A stretch of DNA of 64,000 bases from Chitinophagaceae bacterium (GCA_016708765.1 JADJFD010000002.1:682001-746000); one strand, 5' to 3'. Numbered from the stretch's first letter, positions 9,432 through 19,189 are shown. The notes: generated by a model not told the origin, from the sequence alone. Numbers and translations: made by a program.

Positions 9432-11243
9432 TTATACCGCTTGTGCTTCCATTTTCTTCTGCACTTTCTTTCTGTCATCTTCATTCAGTATCACTTTTCT
9501 CATTCTGATGAAGTTCGGCGTTACTTCAATGCACTCATCCTGCTGAATATATTCCATACACTCTTCCAAAGTCAATAAAGTCTTTGGAGCAATACGGGAA
9601 GCATCATCACTTCCACTGGCACGGTGGTTAGTTAATTTCTTTGCTTCTGTCGCATTTACTACAAGGTCGCCTGGTTTAATATTCTCCGCTATAATCTGAC
9701 CAGAATACACTTCTTCTCCTGGATCTACAAAGAATGATCCTCTGTCTTGTAGTTTATCAATAGAATATCCAGTTGTTTTTTCTGTAGTCTTTGAAATCAA
9801 TACTCCATTGTTTCTTCCAGGAATTGGTCCTTTCCATGGTTTATAATCTGTAAAACGATGAGCCATTACCGCCTCACCTGTTGTAGCTGTAAGCATTTGT
9901 GTACGTAATCCTATCAATCCTCTTGAAGGTATTTCAAATTCAAGATGCTGCATTTCACCCTTGGTTTCCATAATCAGCATTTCACCTTTACGACGACTTA
10001 CCAGATCGATTACTTTACTGGCAAACTCCTCTGGCACATCTACTACCAGATTTTCATATGGCTCACATTTTACACCATTCACTTCTTTTACAATAACCTG
10101 CGGTTGGCCAACAGTTAACTCATATCCTTCACGACGCATAGTTTCTATCAATATACCAAGGTGCAAAATACCACGGCCATATACCATCAAGCTATCACCT
10201 TCATCACTATCTTCTACCTTTAAAGCAAGATTCTTTTCTGTTTCTTTCATCAATCGGTCTCTCAAATGTCTTGAGGTAACAAATTTTCCATCTTTACCGA
10301 AGAATGGTGAATTGTTTACTGAGAACAACATATTCATCGTTGGCTCATCCACACTTATTACTGGTAATGCTTCTTGTGTTTCTGCATCAGAAATAGTATC
10401 CCCAATATTAAAGTCATCTATACCTACTACTGCACACAAGTCGCCTGCAATAACTTCTGTAACTTTTTTCTTGCCCATTCCTTCAAACACATACAACTCT
10501 CTCACTTTTGTTTTCTTGATAGTACCATCAGCCTGCATCAAAACAACATTTTGTCCTTCTTTTAAAACACCACGGCTTACTTTGCCTACTGCAATACGGC
10601 CAAGGAAAGAAGAATAATCCAATGAAGTGATCTGCATTTGCACTGGTCCTTCATTTACTTTTGGTGGCGGAACATACTTTACGATACCATCCAGCAAAGG
10701 TTCTATTCCTTCAATCTGCTCTAATGAATCATTGAACCAACCATTTTTTCCCGAACCATAAAAAGTAGGAAAATCTAATTGGGCTTCTGTTGCATCTAAA
10801 TTGAAGAACAATTCAAATATCGCATCATGCACTTCGTCAGGACGGCAATTCGGCTTATCAACTTTATTAATAATTACAATCGGCTTCAGATTTAACTGTA
10901 AAGCTTTTTGTAAAACAAATCTTGTTTGTGGCATCGGGCCTTCAAATGCGTCTACCAAAAGGCAAACCCCGTCGGCCATTTTCAATACCCTTTCCACCTC
11001 ACCACCAAAGTCGGCGTGACCAGGAGTATCAATAACATTAATTTTTACATCCTTATACTGAACAGATGCATTCTTACTGAAAATGGTAATTCCTCTTTCT
11101 CTTTCAAGGTCGTTACTATCCATTATTAGCTCACCAGTTTCCTGATTATCACGGAACACTTTGGTAGCATGTAAAATTTTATCAACCAGTGTAGTTTTAC
11201 CATGGTCAACGTGGGCAATAATCGCAATATTTCTTATCTCCAT
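9432..11243 (-). CDS. typA: Translational GTPase TypA/BipA
   Basis: 603 residues, full family length. TypA is a ribosome-binding GTPase involved in 50S assembly and stress or low-temperature growth. IAIIAHVDHGKTTLVDKIL is G1, RERGITIFSKN is switch I, VIDTPGHADFGGEVERVL is G3 and VINKVDKPNCRPDEV is G4. The C-terminal part has the GRGILHLGILIETMRREGYE EF-G domain III-V region and the TypA-specific tail with KLTNHRASGSDDAS. It is cytoplasmic, and has its own terminator just downstream. A long antisense frame over the middle of this gene is a shadow. Confidence 0.97.
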   Translation of the reverse strand: MEIRNIAIIAHVDHGKTTLVDKILHATKVFRDNQETGELIMDSNDLERERGITIFSKNASVQYKDVKINVIDTPGHADFGGEVERVLKMADGVCLLVDAFEGPMPQTRFVLQKALQLNLKPIVIINKVDKPNCRPDEVHDAIFELFFNLDATEAQLDFPTFYGSGKNGWFNDSLEQIEGIEPLLDGIVKYVPPPKVNEGPVQMQITSLDYSSFLGRIAVGKVSRGVLKEGQNVVLMQADGTIKKTKVRELYVFEGMGKKKVTEVIAGDLCAVVGIDDFNIGDTISDAETQEALPVISVDEPTMNMLFSVNNSPFFGKDGKFVTSRHLRDRLMKETEKNLALKVEDSDEGDSLMVYGRGILHLGILIETMRREGYELTVGQPQVIVKEVNGVKCEPYENLVVDVPEEFASKVIDLVSRRKGEMLIMETKGEMQHLEFEIPSRGLIGLRTQMLTATTGEAVMAHRFTDYKPWKGPIPGRNNGVLISKTTEKTTGYSIDKLQDRGSFFVDPGEEVYSGQIIAENIKPGDLVVNATEAKKLTNHRASGSDDASRIAPKTLLTLEECMEYIQQDECIEVTPNFIRMRKVILNEDDRKKVQKKMEAQAV

Positions 11244-11285
11244 AATTGTAAAGTTGATACGTTGAAAAGTTTATTCGTTAATAAG

Positions 11286-11660
11286 TTATCCTTCAAGCTT
11301 TCTTTTCTCCAGATAATTAATATATCCATTTAATAACTTTTCAACTTCTGTAATTTTATTTCTATAATTTTTAAGTTGTTCTTCGTCAATTATTCTTTCA
11401 TCTAAAGCATCAATTAAATGATTTAATGTTTCACTTAATGACCCTCTCGCTATAACACAAAACCTTAGTTTATCAGGCCAAGTGTTTCTACCATGCCCCT
11501 CAGCAATTTGTGTACATACAGAACGAGAACTTCTGATTAATTGATCGCTAAGCCGGAATCGTTCTTCTATTGGAAAATTTTTAACAAGTTTCGACATATC
11601 TATTTTAAGCTCTCTTGCTTTCTTCCAAACATCAAGATCTTCAAAATTTTGATAGGCCAT
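11286..11660 (-). CDS. Four helix bundle protein (S23/23S rRNA intervening-sequence family)
   Basis: 124 residues. YQNFEDLDVWKKARELKIDMSKLVKNF is the hallmark start, and LSDQLIRSSRSVCTQIAEGHGRN the central signature, of the four-helix bundle family first seen inside 23S rRNA intervening sequences. Here it lies in ordinary chromosome, not in rRNA, as is common in Bacteroidota. Such proteins form pentameric bundles and are basic; their function is unsettled. It is 42 bases upstream of typA on the same strand. Its own upstream region contains a 16-bp tandem repeat. Confidence 0.9.
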   Translation of the reverse strand: MAYQNFEDLDVWKKARELKIDMSKLVKNFPIEERFRLSDQLIRSSRSVCTQIAEGHGRNTWPDKLRFCVIARGSLSETLNHLIDALDERIIDEEQLKNYRNKITEVEKLLNGYINYLEKRKLEG

Positions 11661-11693
11661 GTTTAAAAAAATGAATGAACTAATGAAATCTTG

Positions 11694-11725
11694 CTTATAA
11701 ACATTTCAACTTATAAACATTTCAA
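11694..11725. repeat. 16-bp tandem repeat, two copies
   Basis: CTTATAAACATTTCAA occurs twice head to tail with no mismatch, upstream of the four-helix-bundle gene and inside the divergent intergenic region (11661-11843). It may be a slippage duplication or a paired regulator site; nothing else in the region stands out. Confidence 0.8.
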
Positions 11726-11843
11726 CTTTTCCGGGCGGCGAAGGTACGCCAATTCTGTGGGCAGAGCAAACTAAAGAGTTAATAAATACACCCTTAAACG
11801 TCAAAAAACAATGATTTAATGTAGTTTTAGCAAAATTGAAGCT

Positions 11844-12844
11844 ATGAAATTTCTCAAATGGTTAGGCATCATCGCTTTAGTGCTGATAATAGTCTATTTC
11901 CTCGGGCCAAAACCCGCCTCACCAAAATACAATAAAGACCTTCCATCTCTCCCTTCAGGGTCAGTTGCTTTAGAGAAATACATCAACGAAAACGAAGTAA
12001 AGCATAAAATAAAACCAGATAATGAAGCCAGGATTGTATGGCTTAACGATTCGCTAAAAACGAAACTGAATATGCCGTTGTTTACTTGCATGGTTTTTCA
12101 GCCAGCCAGGAGGAAGGCGATCCATTGCATTATCAGTTTGCACAAAAGTTTGGATGCAATTTATTTCTTAGCCGCTTAGATGCGCACGGCATTGATACAA
12201 CAGAGCCTTTATTGAATTTTACAGCTGATGGTGTATGGAACTCTGCTAAAGAGGCTTATGCGATTGGAAAGAAATTAGGGAAGAAAATAATTCTGATGGC
12301 GACATCAACCGGTGGCACATTGGCATTAAAACTCGCAGCAGAGTTTCCAGACATTGCTGGCCTTATATTACTGTCTCCAAATATTGAAATCAATGATGCA
12401 AAAGCATGGATGTTAAACAATCATTGGGGTTTACAAATTGCCAAAGCAGTTGCGGGTACTTATAGAAAAGCCTCCGATACTACTGCGATATATGCACAGT
12501 ATTGGAATAATAAATACAGAATTGAATCTACTGTTCAGCTAGAAGAGCTATTAGAAAGTACGATGAAGAAGTCAACTTTTGAAAAAGTAAATCAACCAAC
12601 CTTGCTTTTGTATTATTATAAAGATGAAGAGCATCAAGACCCTGTGGTAAAAGTTTCAGCAATGAAAAGAATGTTTTCGCAACTGGGTACAGCAGATAGC
12701 TTAAAAAGAGAAGTAGCACTCCCCTACACCGGAGACCATGTAATTGGTTCTTATATCAAATCAAAAGATGTACAATCGGTGGTGAATGAAACAGAAAAGT
12801 TTGCAAGTGATATTCTACATATGATCAAATTTTCAGATCAATAA
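11844..12844 (+). pseudogene. Alpha/beta hydrolase (serine esterase/lipase-like), frameshifted
   Basis: Two overlapping frames make one gene. The first (from 11844) gives a membrane anchor (MKFLKWLGIIALVLIIVYFL) and about 75 residues up to RIVWLNDSLK. The second continues EYAVVYLHGFSASQEEGDP, then MATSTGGTLALKLAAEF (GxSxG-like nucleophile element TSTGG), PTLLLYYYKDEEHQDP (acid region) and GDHVIGS (catalytic His). The break is near 12053-12065. Adding one A to the A-run there, or a -1 slip on CTAAAAAC, fuses the frames into about 333 residues, a normal length for a membrane-anchored hydrolase. The downstream part alone lacks the signal anchor and the first beta strands. An assembly error is more likely than true decay, because the same lesion recurs across the window. 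Confidence 0.8.
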
Positions 12845-13202
12845 AAAAACCGCCCTGCAGAAGCAAGGCGATTGTACTTAGTAACGGTCTTTGTTCCTCA
12901 ATTGTGGATACGGCTTTTCAATAGGGATGATGATTTTAATTGGCTTTCAAGGGATTCGGAATATATCAAAACAGTTTTTCAGTTGTTTTTATCTGCTTTA
13001 TGATAACACAAAGTAAAGTCAGATTAATATGTCAAAAAATAGAACGATTGCTTCTTTTGACGTAATTATTCTCACATAAAAAAGTAGAATTAGCGCTACA
13101 AAAAATTGCCTATCTGGTTCAATTAATTGAAACATCTTAGTTGCAGAATGAAACGGTTTCAATTCCCGTACATTTCCTATCTTCCTGACTTAATTGCCTG
13201 AT
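12845..13202. other. Intergenic region with hairpin and palindromes
   Basis: This 358-base gap has no convincing gene. It contains a hairpin at 12851-12870 (CGCCCTGC/GCAAGGCG arms), preceded on the plus strand by an A7 run, so it reads as a terminator on the minus strand. It also has two palindromes upstream of fabH, listed separately. Confidence 0.6.
13118..13161. promoter_or_regulatory. Two palindromes upstream of fabH, possible operator
   Basis: TTCAATTAATTGAA (13118-13131) is a perfect 14-bp palindrome. TGAAAC-G-GTTTCA (13149-13161) is a perfect inverted repeat with a one-base centre. Both share a TGAAAC half-site, and they lie 40-85 bases before the fabH start. A repressor or activator acting on fatty-acid synthesis is possible, but no matching regulator is seen nearby. 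Confidence 0.35.
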
Positions 13203-14252
13203 ATGAAAAGAAGTATAATTGCTGGAATCGGAAAATATGTCCCCTCCAATGTTGTAACCAATAAAGACCTGCTAAAATATATGGATACCAGCGACGAGTG
13301 GATACAGGAACGAACTGGTATAAAAGAAAGACGATATGCGCATCGCACCGAAGAAACAACCACCACAATGGGTGTTGAAGCTGCGAAAATTGCGATTGAA
13401 AGAGCAGGCATCACTCCGCAGGATATCGACTTTATCATTTTTGCTACGCTAAGTCCTGATTATTATTTTCCGGGTTGTGGAGTTTTATTGCAAAGAGCCA
13501 TGAAGATGAAAGAGATTGGCGCATTGGATGTAAGAAATCAATGCTCAGGTTTTGTGTATGCTTTGACTGTTGCCGATCAATTTATCAAAACAGGGATGTA
13601 TAAAAACATATTGGTTGTTGGTGCAGAGAAACATTCCTTCGGACTTGACTTTAGTACAAGAGGCAGAAATGTATCTGTAATATTTGGCGATGGCGCAGGT
13701 GCTGTGGTACTGCAACCAACTGAAGATGCTAATAGAGGAATCCTTAGTAATCATTTGCATAGCGATGGCGAAAGTGCAGAAATTCTGGCGATGTTTAATC
13801 CGGGTACACATGCCAATCATTGGATGCCGGAACAATATGCAAGTTTTGATAAAGCAGAAATAGGGCAAATGTTTTTCAGTCATGCAATGATTGATGAGGC
13901 ACAAGTGTTTCCCAATATGGATGGACCAGCCGTATTTAAAAAAGCAGTAGTAAAATTTCCTGAAGTTATTATGGAGGCATTGACTGCAAATAATCTGCAA
14001 ACAACAGATCTTAATTTACTGATTCCACATCAGGCTAATCTACGAATAGCACAATTTGTGCAACAGAAATTGAAACTAACAGACGATCAGGTTTACAATA
14101 ATATTCAGCAATATGGTAACACGACAGCAGCTTCAGTTCCTATTGCACTTTGCGAAGCTTGGGAAAAAGGAAAGATTAAGGAAGGTGATCTTGTTTGCCT
14201 TGCAGCATTCGGTAGCGGATTTACATGGGCAAGTTCATTGATGCGCTGGTAA
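13203..14252 (+). CDS. fabH: 3-oxoacyl-ACP synthase III (KAS III, FabH)
   Basis: 349 residues from the ATG at 13203; an earlier in-frame TTG at 13194 is less likely. FabH condenses acetyl- or branched acyl-CoA with malonyl-ACP to start fatty-acid synthesis. DTSDEWIQERTGIKERR is the family N-terminal block, VRNQCSGFVYALTVA has the catalytic Cys, LLIPHQANLRIA the His and IQQYGNTTAASVPIAL the Asn of the Cys-His-Asn triad. It has a single-gene layout, not in a fab operon; many Bacteroidota carry several FabH copies, so a specialised role is possible. Confidence 0.95.
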   Translation: MKRSIIAGIGKYVPSNVVTNKDLLKYMDTSDEWIQERTGIKERRYAHRTEETTTTMGVEAAKIAIERAGITPQDIDFIIFATLSPDYYFPGCGVLLQRAMKMKEIGALDVRNQCSGFVYALTVADQFIKTGMYKNILVVGAEKHSFGLDFSTRGRNVSVIFGDGAGAVVLQPTEDANRGILSNHLHSDGESAEILAMFNPGTHANHWMPEQYASFDKAEIGQMFFSHAMIDEAQVFPNMDGPAVFKKAVVKFPEVIMEALTANNLQTTDLNLLIPHQANLRIAQFVQQKLKLTDDQVYNNIQQYGNTTAASVPIALCEAWEKGKIKEGDLVCLAAFGSGFTWASSLMRW

Positions 14253-14311
14253 CAGCATTTGCAACGATAACCGAATCTGACCGTCCATTAAGTAGAGAAA
14301 ACAAAAAAACG

Positions 14312-14728
14312 ATGAAACTATTATTATTTATAACCATTTTTATTTCCACAATGAATACGAATGCCCAAATGGGAAGCTGGACGATAAAACTAAACAGCAA
14401 AAAAATAATTACTACTTCAACAGAAGACCAAAATAAAAACTGTAAAAAACTTAAAAGTGCTGATTGGGGAAAATTGGGCAATCTTGAAATCAGTTTTAAA
14501 GAAGATGAGCCGGACGCATGGGTTCGTTCTTTCCTTTTTTATGATGAAGATGATAATGAAATATACAGAGCAGACAGTACAACTAAATTCATAATCAGTC
14601 TCGAAAAACTAAGAGCTCTTTATCAAGGTAAAAAGTCATTAATAATCTATACTGTCATTTCTCCAACAGACCCAAATATTGCAATTCGAATGCGAAGAGT
14701 ACATTTGTACTCATTCATGTTACCATAA
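14312..14728 (+). CDS. Secreted protein of unknown function
   Basis: 138 residues from the ATG at 14312, chosen because it opens a signal peptide (MKLLLFITIFISTMNTNAQ). The frame stays open back to 14225, but that stretch overlaps the fabH end in another frame. The mature part has GSWTIKLNSKKIITTSTEDQ, then a DEDDNEIYRADSTTKF acidic region and no Cys. It looks like a small periplasmic beta-rich protein. Its stop is 1 base before the next start, so the two are probably co-transcribed. I do not recognise a family. Confidence 0.65.
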   Translation: MKLLLFITIFISTMNTNAQMGSWTIKLNSKKIITTSTEDQNKNCKKLKSADWGKLGNLEISFKEDEPDAWVRSFLFYDEDDNEIYRADSTTKFIISLEKLRALYQGKKSLIIYTVISPTDPNIAIRMRRVHLYSFMLP

Positions 14729-14729
14729 T

Positions 14730-15631
14730 ATGCCCCGCAAGTTTATCTATATCATAAATCCTATTTCAGGAACAAGAACGAAAAAGGATTTACAGCTGTT
14801 GATTGAAAAAAATACAAAGGAGCAAGACATTCCTTTTCAAATATTTCCATCTGTAGCAAGCGGTGACTACGGCTTTCTTCATTCAATAATTAAAGAACAA
14901 AAAATAACTGATGTTGTAATTGCCGGTGGAGATGGTACCGCAAGTCAGGTAATCAACAGCTTGATGGATTGCGATGTTAATTTCGGTATTATTCCCTGCG
15001 GCTCTGGCAATGGCTTAGCATTAGCAGCAAAAATTCCTAAACAACCCGCCAAAGCATTAGCTATTGTGTTTAACGGCAAGCCAGTTGCAACAGATGCTTT
15101 TATATCAACAATGCATTTGCCTGTATGCTTTGTGGATTAGGGTTTGATGCAAAAGTGGCACATGATTTTGCTCAGCAACCAAAACGGGGATTGACAACCT
15201 ATATAAAAGAAATTATCAAAAACTTCTTCTCCGCTAAAACATATTCTTTTGATATAACGATCAATAGAAACACTTTTTCTATTGATGCATTTTTCATCAG
15301 CATTGCTAATAGCAACCAGTTTGGCAATAATTTTACAATAGCTCCAAAAGCCAGCCTGAGTGATGGGTTGTTAGACATTGTAATTGTAACTAAACAAAGT
15401 AAATTAAGCCTCGTATTACAAACATTGAAACAAATAACTGGTAATAATAAATTACAAAGTGAAGCGATTGAAGAAAAGAAAAAGGGAATTATTTATCTTC
15501 AAACAGATAAACTAACTATTCTGAATAAATCCGAAGCGCCGCTGCATATTGATGGCGACCCTGCGGAAACTCCAACAAGTATTGAAGTTATCGTAAAAGA
15601 AAAATGTTTCCGCCTTTACCAGCCGGAGTAG
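14730..15631 (+). pseudogene. Diacylglycerol kinase family lipid kinase (YegS/DgkB-like), frameshifted
   Basis: The first frame from ATG 14730 gives KFIYIINPISGTRTKKDLQ, DVVIAGGDGTASQVINSLM (the GGDGT nucleotide motif) and IIPCGSGNGLALA, all DAGK catalytic-domain signatures. It then runs out of frame after ATDAF and stops. The second frame continues YINNAFACMLCGLGFDAKVAHDF and ends with GLLDIVIVTK and the LHIDGDPAE motif. Adding one T to the TTTT run at 15098-15101 gives one protein of about 300 residues, the family norm. It should phosphorylate diacylglycerol or a related lipid at the inner membrane. The 3' end overlaps the convergent patatin gene by 44 bases. Confidence 0.85.
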
Positions 15632-17870
15632 GCGTAATTGTTTTTGACTTTTCAAATATTTCCATCAACTTTTTAAAGCTTTGCTGATTCGATACAGAAC
15701 TTACTGCATTAATGATATCTTTTTCTTCCCGTTTGGTTAAATGAAAATTTAAAGCCGCTTTATTTTCTTCTTTATCCGCAGCATATTGAAAAGCGACCTT
15801 ATAAACAGGGCTTCCACTCTGACTTACGTAATAGTTCAACATATCGTTCTGAAAAAATTCCATCATTTTAAACCAGTTATGCTGCAATAACAAAAACGGC
15901 TTTGTGGCATGGTCGGAAATATCGTCTGACAAATATGGAGCTTCCCAGCCACCAGCTGAACGGTCTCTTATTTGAATAACCAAGACGCCGCCTGTATTTT
16001 CTTTTATCCAATCTTGAAAAGAAATTAGAAATCGTAGTGTAGTTTCCTGACCATAATTATCTCTCAATCCCGCATCCATTACATCTATAACAGGGTTGGA
16101 AGGCAACCAAACATTAGGTAACACAATTGGGAAAGTAGCATTCATCCGCATGGCAGTAAGCATACGAATGCTATACGGATCTTGCTTCGCAAAAAAAGTA
16201 GTAAAGTCAACAGCATCAGGATCTACAGCTGGAGTATTTGCTGTATCCTGCGGAGCTCTCATCATAAACCTTACTGGTTGCGTACTGATAATCATTTTAC
16301 GACTATCTCTCGTTACAACAGAATTAAAAAACATCAATGGAATATTCGCAGCTTTTTCGTCGGCTACATAATCTTTTAGTTGTTTATCCAAAAATCCATT
16401 GGTATTGTCATTCAGTTTCTGTTCAAATGCATAACCCCTATCCTTCACATAAGAATAAGGTCCTACCTTAAATTTCTGCGCCGGAGAAATCAAGTCTCTT
16501 GCAAAAAAAGAAGTGAAAATTGGGTTGAGCAAATCCCCTGCGATATCGTCCACATATTTTTTATCCTGCAAACGGATATTTTTTCCTTGCTGTTTTCTTA
16601 AATATAGTTCTCGAAAATATGCGGCACCAATCATACCGCCCGACGCCCCATTAATTAAAAATGTTTTCTGTAAAATTTTTCCATTCGTGATGCTATCAAG
16701 ATATTGTAAAACACTCATAGTAAATGTAGCACTACGATGACCGCCACCACTAGTATTTATTAATACTAATAAAGGTTTTTCGCTGTCTTGCTTTTTTTTC
16801 CAAGCATCCAAAATACCTCTCATGTTTTTTTTATCAGCTTCTACATTCTCCGGCTTACATAGTTCTGCAAGCCCTTCTTTGGTATAGGATGGTCGCTCAG
16901 TTTTATTCCAATAGTTCAGTCCATAGGCTTTGTTTCTCGGATCAATCCAATCTTGTTTATAGAATATATTCAATATCAATACCAATACTATCAGGTATGG
17001 AATACTCCAGCTTTGCAAAAAATAAGTGATGCTTGCTGCAACTCCCAATAATATTGAAAAGAAAATAGTAATACTTGCAGCAGCAGGCAACTGAAAGAAA
17101 GCATAATCAAGAAAAAAGCCAATGATTAGTAGAAAAATAAACGCAGCAAATACTGAAAGTATCGCAGCAAAGTGATGTTTCTTAAAAATTGTTGCCACAA
17201 AATCGTCAGTATAATGTGAAACATCCCTGACAGCTCTTATTCGAAAAGGCGTTTCAAAATAAACTTCCACTTTTAGTGTCGTTGCACCATGATATACTTC
17301 CTGTATTGGTTTAAGATGGGTGATGTATGATTTTGGATTACTTATTACTGGCATCATCTTTCTGAGAATAGAACGATCTGCCCGAAAAAAATAAATCATT
17401 GAGACGGAGAGAATAAATATTAGGCCGCTTAAAAAACCGCCGAATAGAAAAAGTATTTCAGTTGGGCTAATCAATTCTTTATATTGATCAAAACGATAAG
17501 CTTTAAAAAAATAAAACGCTAAAAAAAGAATCGGTATTACAGAGTTATTAATACAGTATTTTAAAAAAGGGTTGGTAGTTGCTGATAAAAAACGAAAATA
17601 TCTACTAAACAAAATAAACGTAGCGATATTCCAGCTCATAATAAACATACCGATAGAGGCTCCAACAATCGCCATGCTGAAAGCATTTACATTGCCCAAA
17701 TATTCTGGTCCAAGAAAAAGAGAATCAGCACCGAAAGTTTTCATGAACGAACCGTTCACTACACTAAAAAGAATAAACCAAAATATCAGCAACACCTGGT
17801 ATTTTCTCAGATGAAGTAATATAAGCTGTATTGGAAAAGAATATATAAATCCCCGGAACCAGGCTTTCAT
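15588..17870 (-). CDS. Membrane-anchored patatin-like phospholipase
   Basis: 760 residues. The first half has several transmembrane helices (YQVLLIFWFILFSVV, MAIVGASIGMFIMSWNIA, ILFLFGGFLSGLIFILSV, further ones near residues 235-300). The second half is patatin-like: LVLINTSGGGHRSATFTMS is the oxyanion-hole GGGxR element, INGASGGMIGAAYF carries the GxSxG nucleophile Ser and VIDVMDAGLRDNYG the catalytic Asp (DAG). It is an acyl hydrolase facing either the cytoplasm or the membrane surface; the substrate is probably a membrane lipid. It is convergent with the lipid kinase and overlaps it by 44 bases. Confidence 0.85.
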   Translation of the reverse strand: MKAWFRGFIYSFPIQLILLHLRKYQVLLIFWFILFSVVNGSFMKTFGADSLFLGPEYLGNVNAFSMAIVGASIGMFIMSWNIATFILFSRYFRFLSATTNPFLKYCINNSVIPILFLAFYFFKAYRFDQYKELISPTEILFLFGGFLSGLIFILSVSMIYFFRADRSILRKMMPVISNPKSYITHLKPIQEVYHGATTLKVEVYFETPFRIRAVRDVSHYTDDFVATIFKKHHFAAILSVFAAFIFLLIIGFFLDYAFFQLPAAASITIFFSILLGVAASITYFLQSWSIPYLIVLVLILNIFYKQDWIDPRNKAYGLNYWNKTERPSYTKEGLAELCKPENVEADKKNMRGILDAWKKKQDSEKPLLVLINTSGGGHRSATFTMSVLQYLDSITNGKILQKTFLINGASGGMIGAAYFRELYLRKQQGKNIRLQDKKYVDDIAGDLLNPIFTSFFARDLISPAQKFKVGPYSYVKDRGYAFEQKLNDNTNGFLDKQLKDYVADEKAANIPLMFFNSVVTRDSRKMIISTQPVRFMMRAPQDTANTPAVDPDAVDFTTFFAKQDPYSIRMLTAMRMNATFPIVLPNVWLPSNPVIDVMDAGLRDNYGQETTLRFLISFQDWIKENTGGVLVIQIRDRSAGGWEAPYLSDDISDHATKPFLLLQHNWFKMMEFFQNDMLNYYVSQSGSPVYKVAFQYAADKEENKAALNFHLTKREEKDIINAVSSVSNQQSFKKLMEIFEKSKTITPTPAGKGGNIFLLR

Positions 17871-18034
17871 TACATAATTAAATAGTACACACTAAAAATA
17901 GTAATAAAAGCCTGCTATGTCAAATGATTGCAGCTAAGAATAACTTTTATACCGACTATATAACTCATTTAGTTCAAAGTTGCATTTCTGGCCGGTATAA
18001 TACAATTACAAACAGAAGGAGATTCCTTATTGTA

Positions 18035-19114
18035 TCAAATACTATTCTGTTGTTTATTATTTCGGACCAGATACAATATCCAGATAAGCGATAAGAGCAA
18101 ACACATGGCAACCAATTGATGAAGCTGTGCCATCCATTCAAACAGCCCCCATTGATTAGGTATAATTTTCAAACTCCACAATACTGAAGCGATGCCAAGA
18201 ATAATCTGTGCAATAACAAGTAATAAGGGCCACCATTTGGTTTTATTTATCAGCGAAGGGCCGGTAACTTTATAAAGCCTGATAGTTAATAGTATAATAA
18301 GAATTAATAACAGGTAAGCCAACCCACGATGAATAAAGTGAATGGTAATTTTATTGTCAACCAGATTTAGCAAGCCCTCATTGCTTCCCATCATTCCCGG
18401 TGGAATGATATGGCCATTAATATCAGGCCAAGTGGCAGCAGCAGTAGCAGCTTTATGCCCGGCCATAAATGCACCATATACCAATTGCAAGACTAACACT
18501 GCTAATATGCCGATGTTTAATTTTCTAACTGACGGGCTTGAAACGATTTTTTCTTTTGGCACTAACAAATCCAATGCAAACCAAAATGTGTAACACAATA
18601 ATCCCATAGCAAAAATAAAATGCAGGGCCAGTTTTGTTGGTTTTACATAAATCGCATCACCTTCTAATCCACTAGCCACCATTATCCAGCCGATTGCACC
18701 TTGCAATGCTCCTAATAAGAAAAGTATCAACATCGGTTTTACCATAGAAGGCCTGAACCGCTTTTGAATTAAGAAAACAATAAAAGGAATTGCAAACACA
18801 ACGCCAATCAATCTTGCCCAGAAACGGTGAAACCATTCCCAGAAAAATATTTTTTTAAAATCCTGCAATGTAAAATCGAAATTCAACAGGTTATACTGCG
18901 GCGTTAACTTGTATTTATCAAATTCAAGCAACCACAGCTGATTATTAGTTGGCGGAAAAGTACCTGTTACCACATTCCACTCGGTAATTGACAAACCAGA
19001 GCCGGTCAATCTTGTAATACCGCCCAACAATATCTGTACAACTATCATTCCCACACCTATCAAAAGCCAGATAGCTATTGGTTTGGAGGAACGTTGAGTA
19101 AGCTCTTTTGTCAT
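18035..19114 (-). CDS. ctaA: Heme A synthase (COX15/CtaA)
   Basis: About 359 residues from the ATG at 19114; an in-frame ATG at 19165 would add 17 residues. I prefer 19114 because a TAACTTTG promoter box lies inside the extra stretch. The protein converts heme O to heme A for the cytochrome oxidase encoded at the right end of the window. GITRLTGSGLSITEWNVVTGTFPP and FFWEWFHRFWARLIG are signature loops with heme-ligand His, and FIHRGLAYLLLILII and MAQLHQLVAMCLLLSLIW carry the later His ligands. Eight transmembrane helices are seen. It stands alone, about 42 kb from the oxidase genes. Confidence 0.95.
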   Translation of the reverse strand: MTKELTQRSSKPIAIWLLIGVGMIVVQILLGGITRLTGSGLSITEWNVVTGTFPPTNNQLWLLEFDKYKLTPQYNLLNFDFTLQDFKKIFFWEWFHRFWARLIGVVFAIPFIVFLIQKRFRPSMVKPMLILFLLGALQGAIGWIMVASGLEGDAIYVKPTKLALHFIFAMGLLCYTFWFALDLLVPKEKIVSSPSVRKLNIGILAVLVLQLVYGAFMAGHKAATAAATWPDINGHIIPPGMMGSNEGLLNLVDNKITIHFIHRGLAYLLLILIILLTIRLYKVTGPSLINKTKWWPLLLVIAQIILGIASVLWSLKIIPNQWGLFEWMAQLHQLVAMCLLLSLIWILYLVRNNKQQNSI

Positions 19115-19122
19115 TGTGGCTG

Positions 19123-19130
19123 CAAAGTTA
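19123..19130 (-). promoter_or_regulatory. -7 promoter box for ctaA, near-leaderless
   Basis: On the minus strand TAACTTTG matches TAnnTTTG and ends 8 bases before the ATG at 19114. Transcription about 7 bases beyond the box would leave almost no 5' leader. The box also argues against the longer ctaA start. Confidence 0.5.
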
Positions 19131-19189
19131 ACACCATCAATTAGTCTGTAATAACTTTTGTTCAATATTATTCAGGAAATTGCAGGCCA

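Noticed and set aside
9961..10617. Long antisense open frame over typA (218 codons)
   Set aside because: It is the shadow of a strongly conserved GTPase gene, with no domain, start signal or matching composition of its own.
11286..11660. Remnant of an rRNA operon, suggested by the 23S intervening-sequence-type protein
   Set aside because: No rRNA-like sequence is present on either side; stand-alone copies of this family are common.
12050..12066. Programmed -1 frameshifting in the alpha/beta hydrolase
   Set aside because: CTAAAAAC permits a slip, but no standard heptamer or stimulatory structure is evident and the same type of lesion recurs in unrelated genes.
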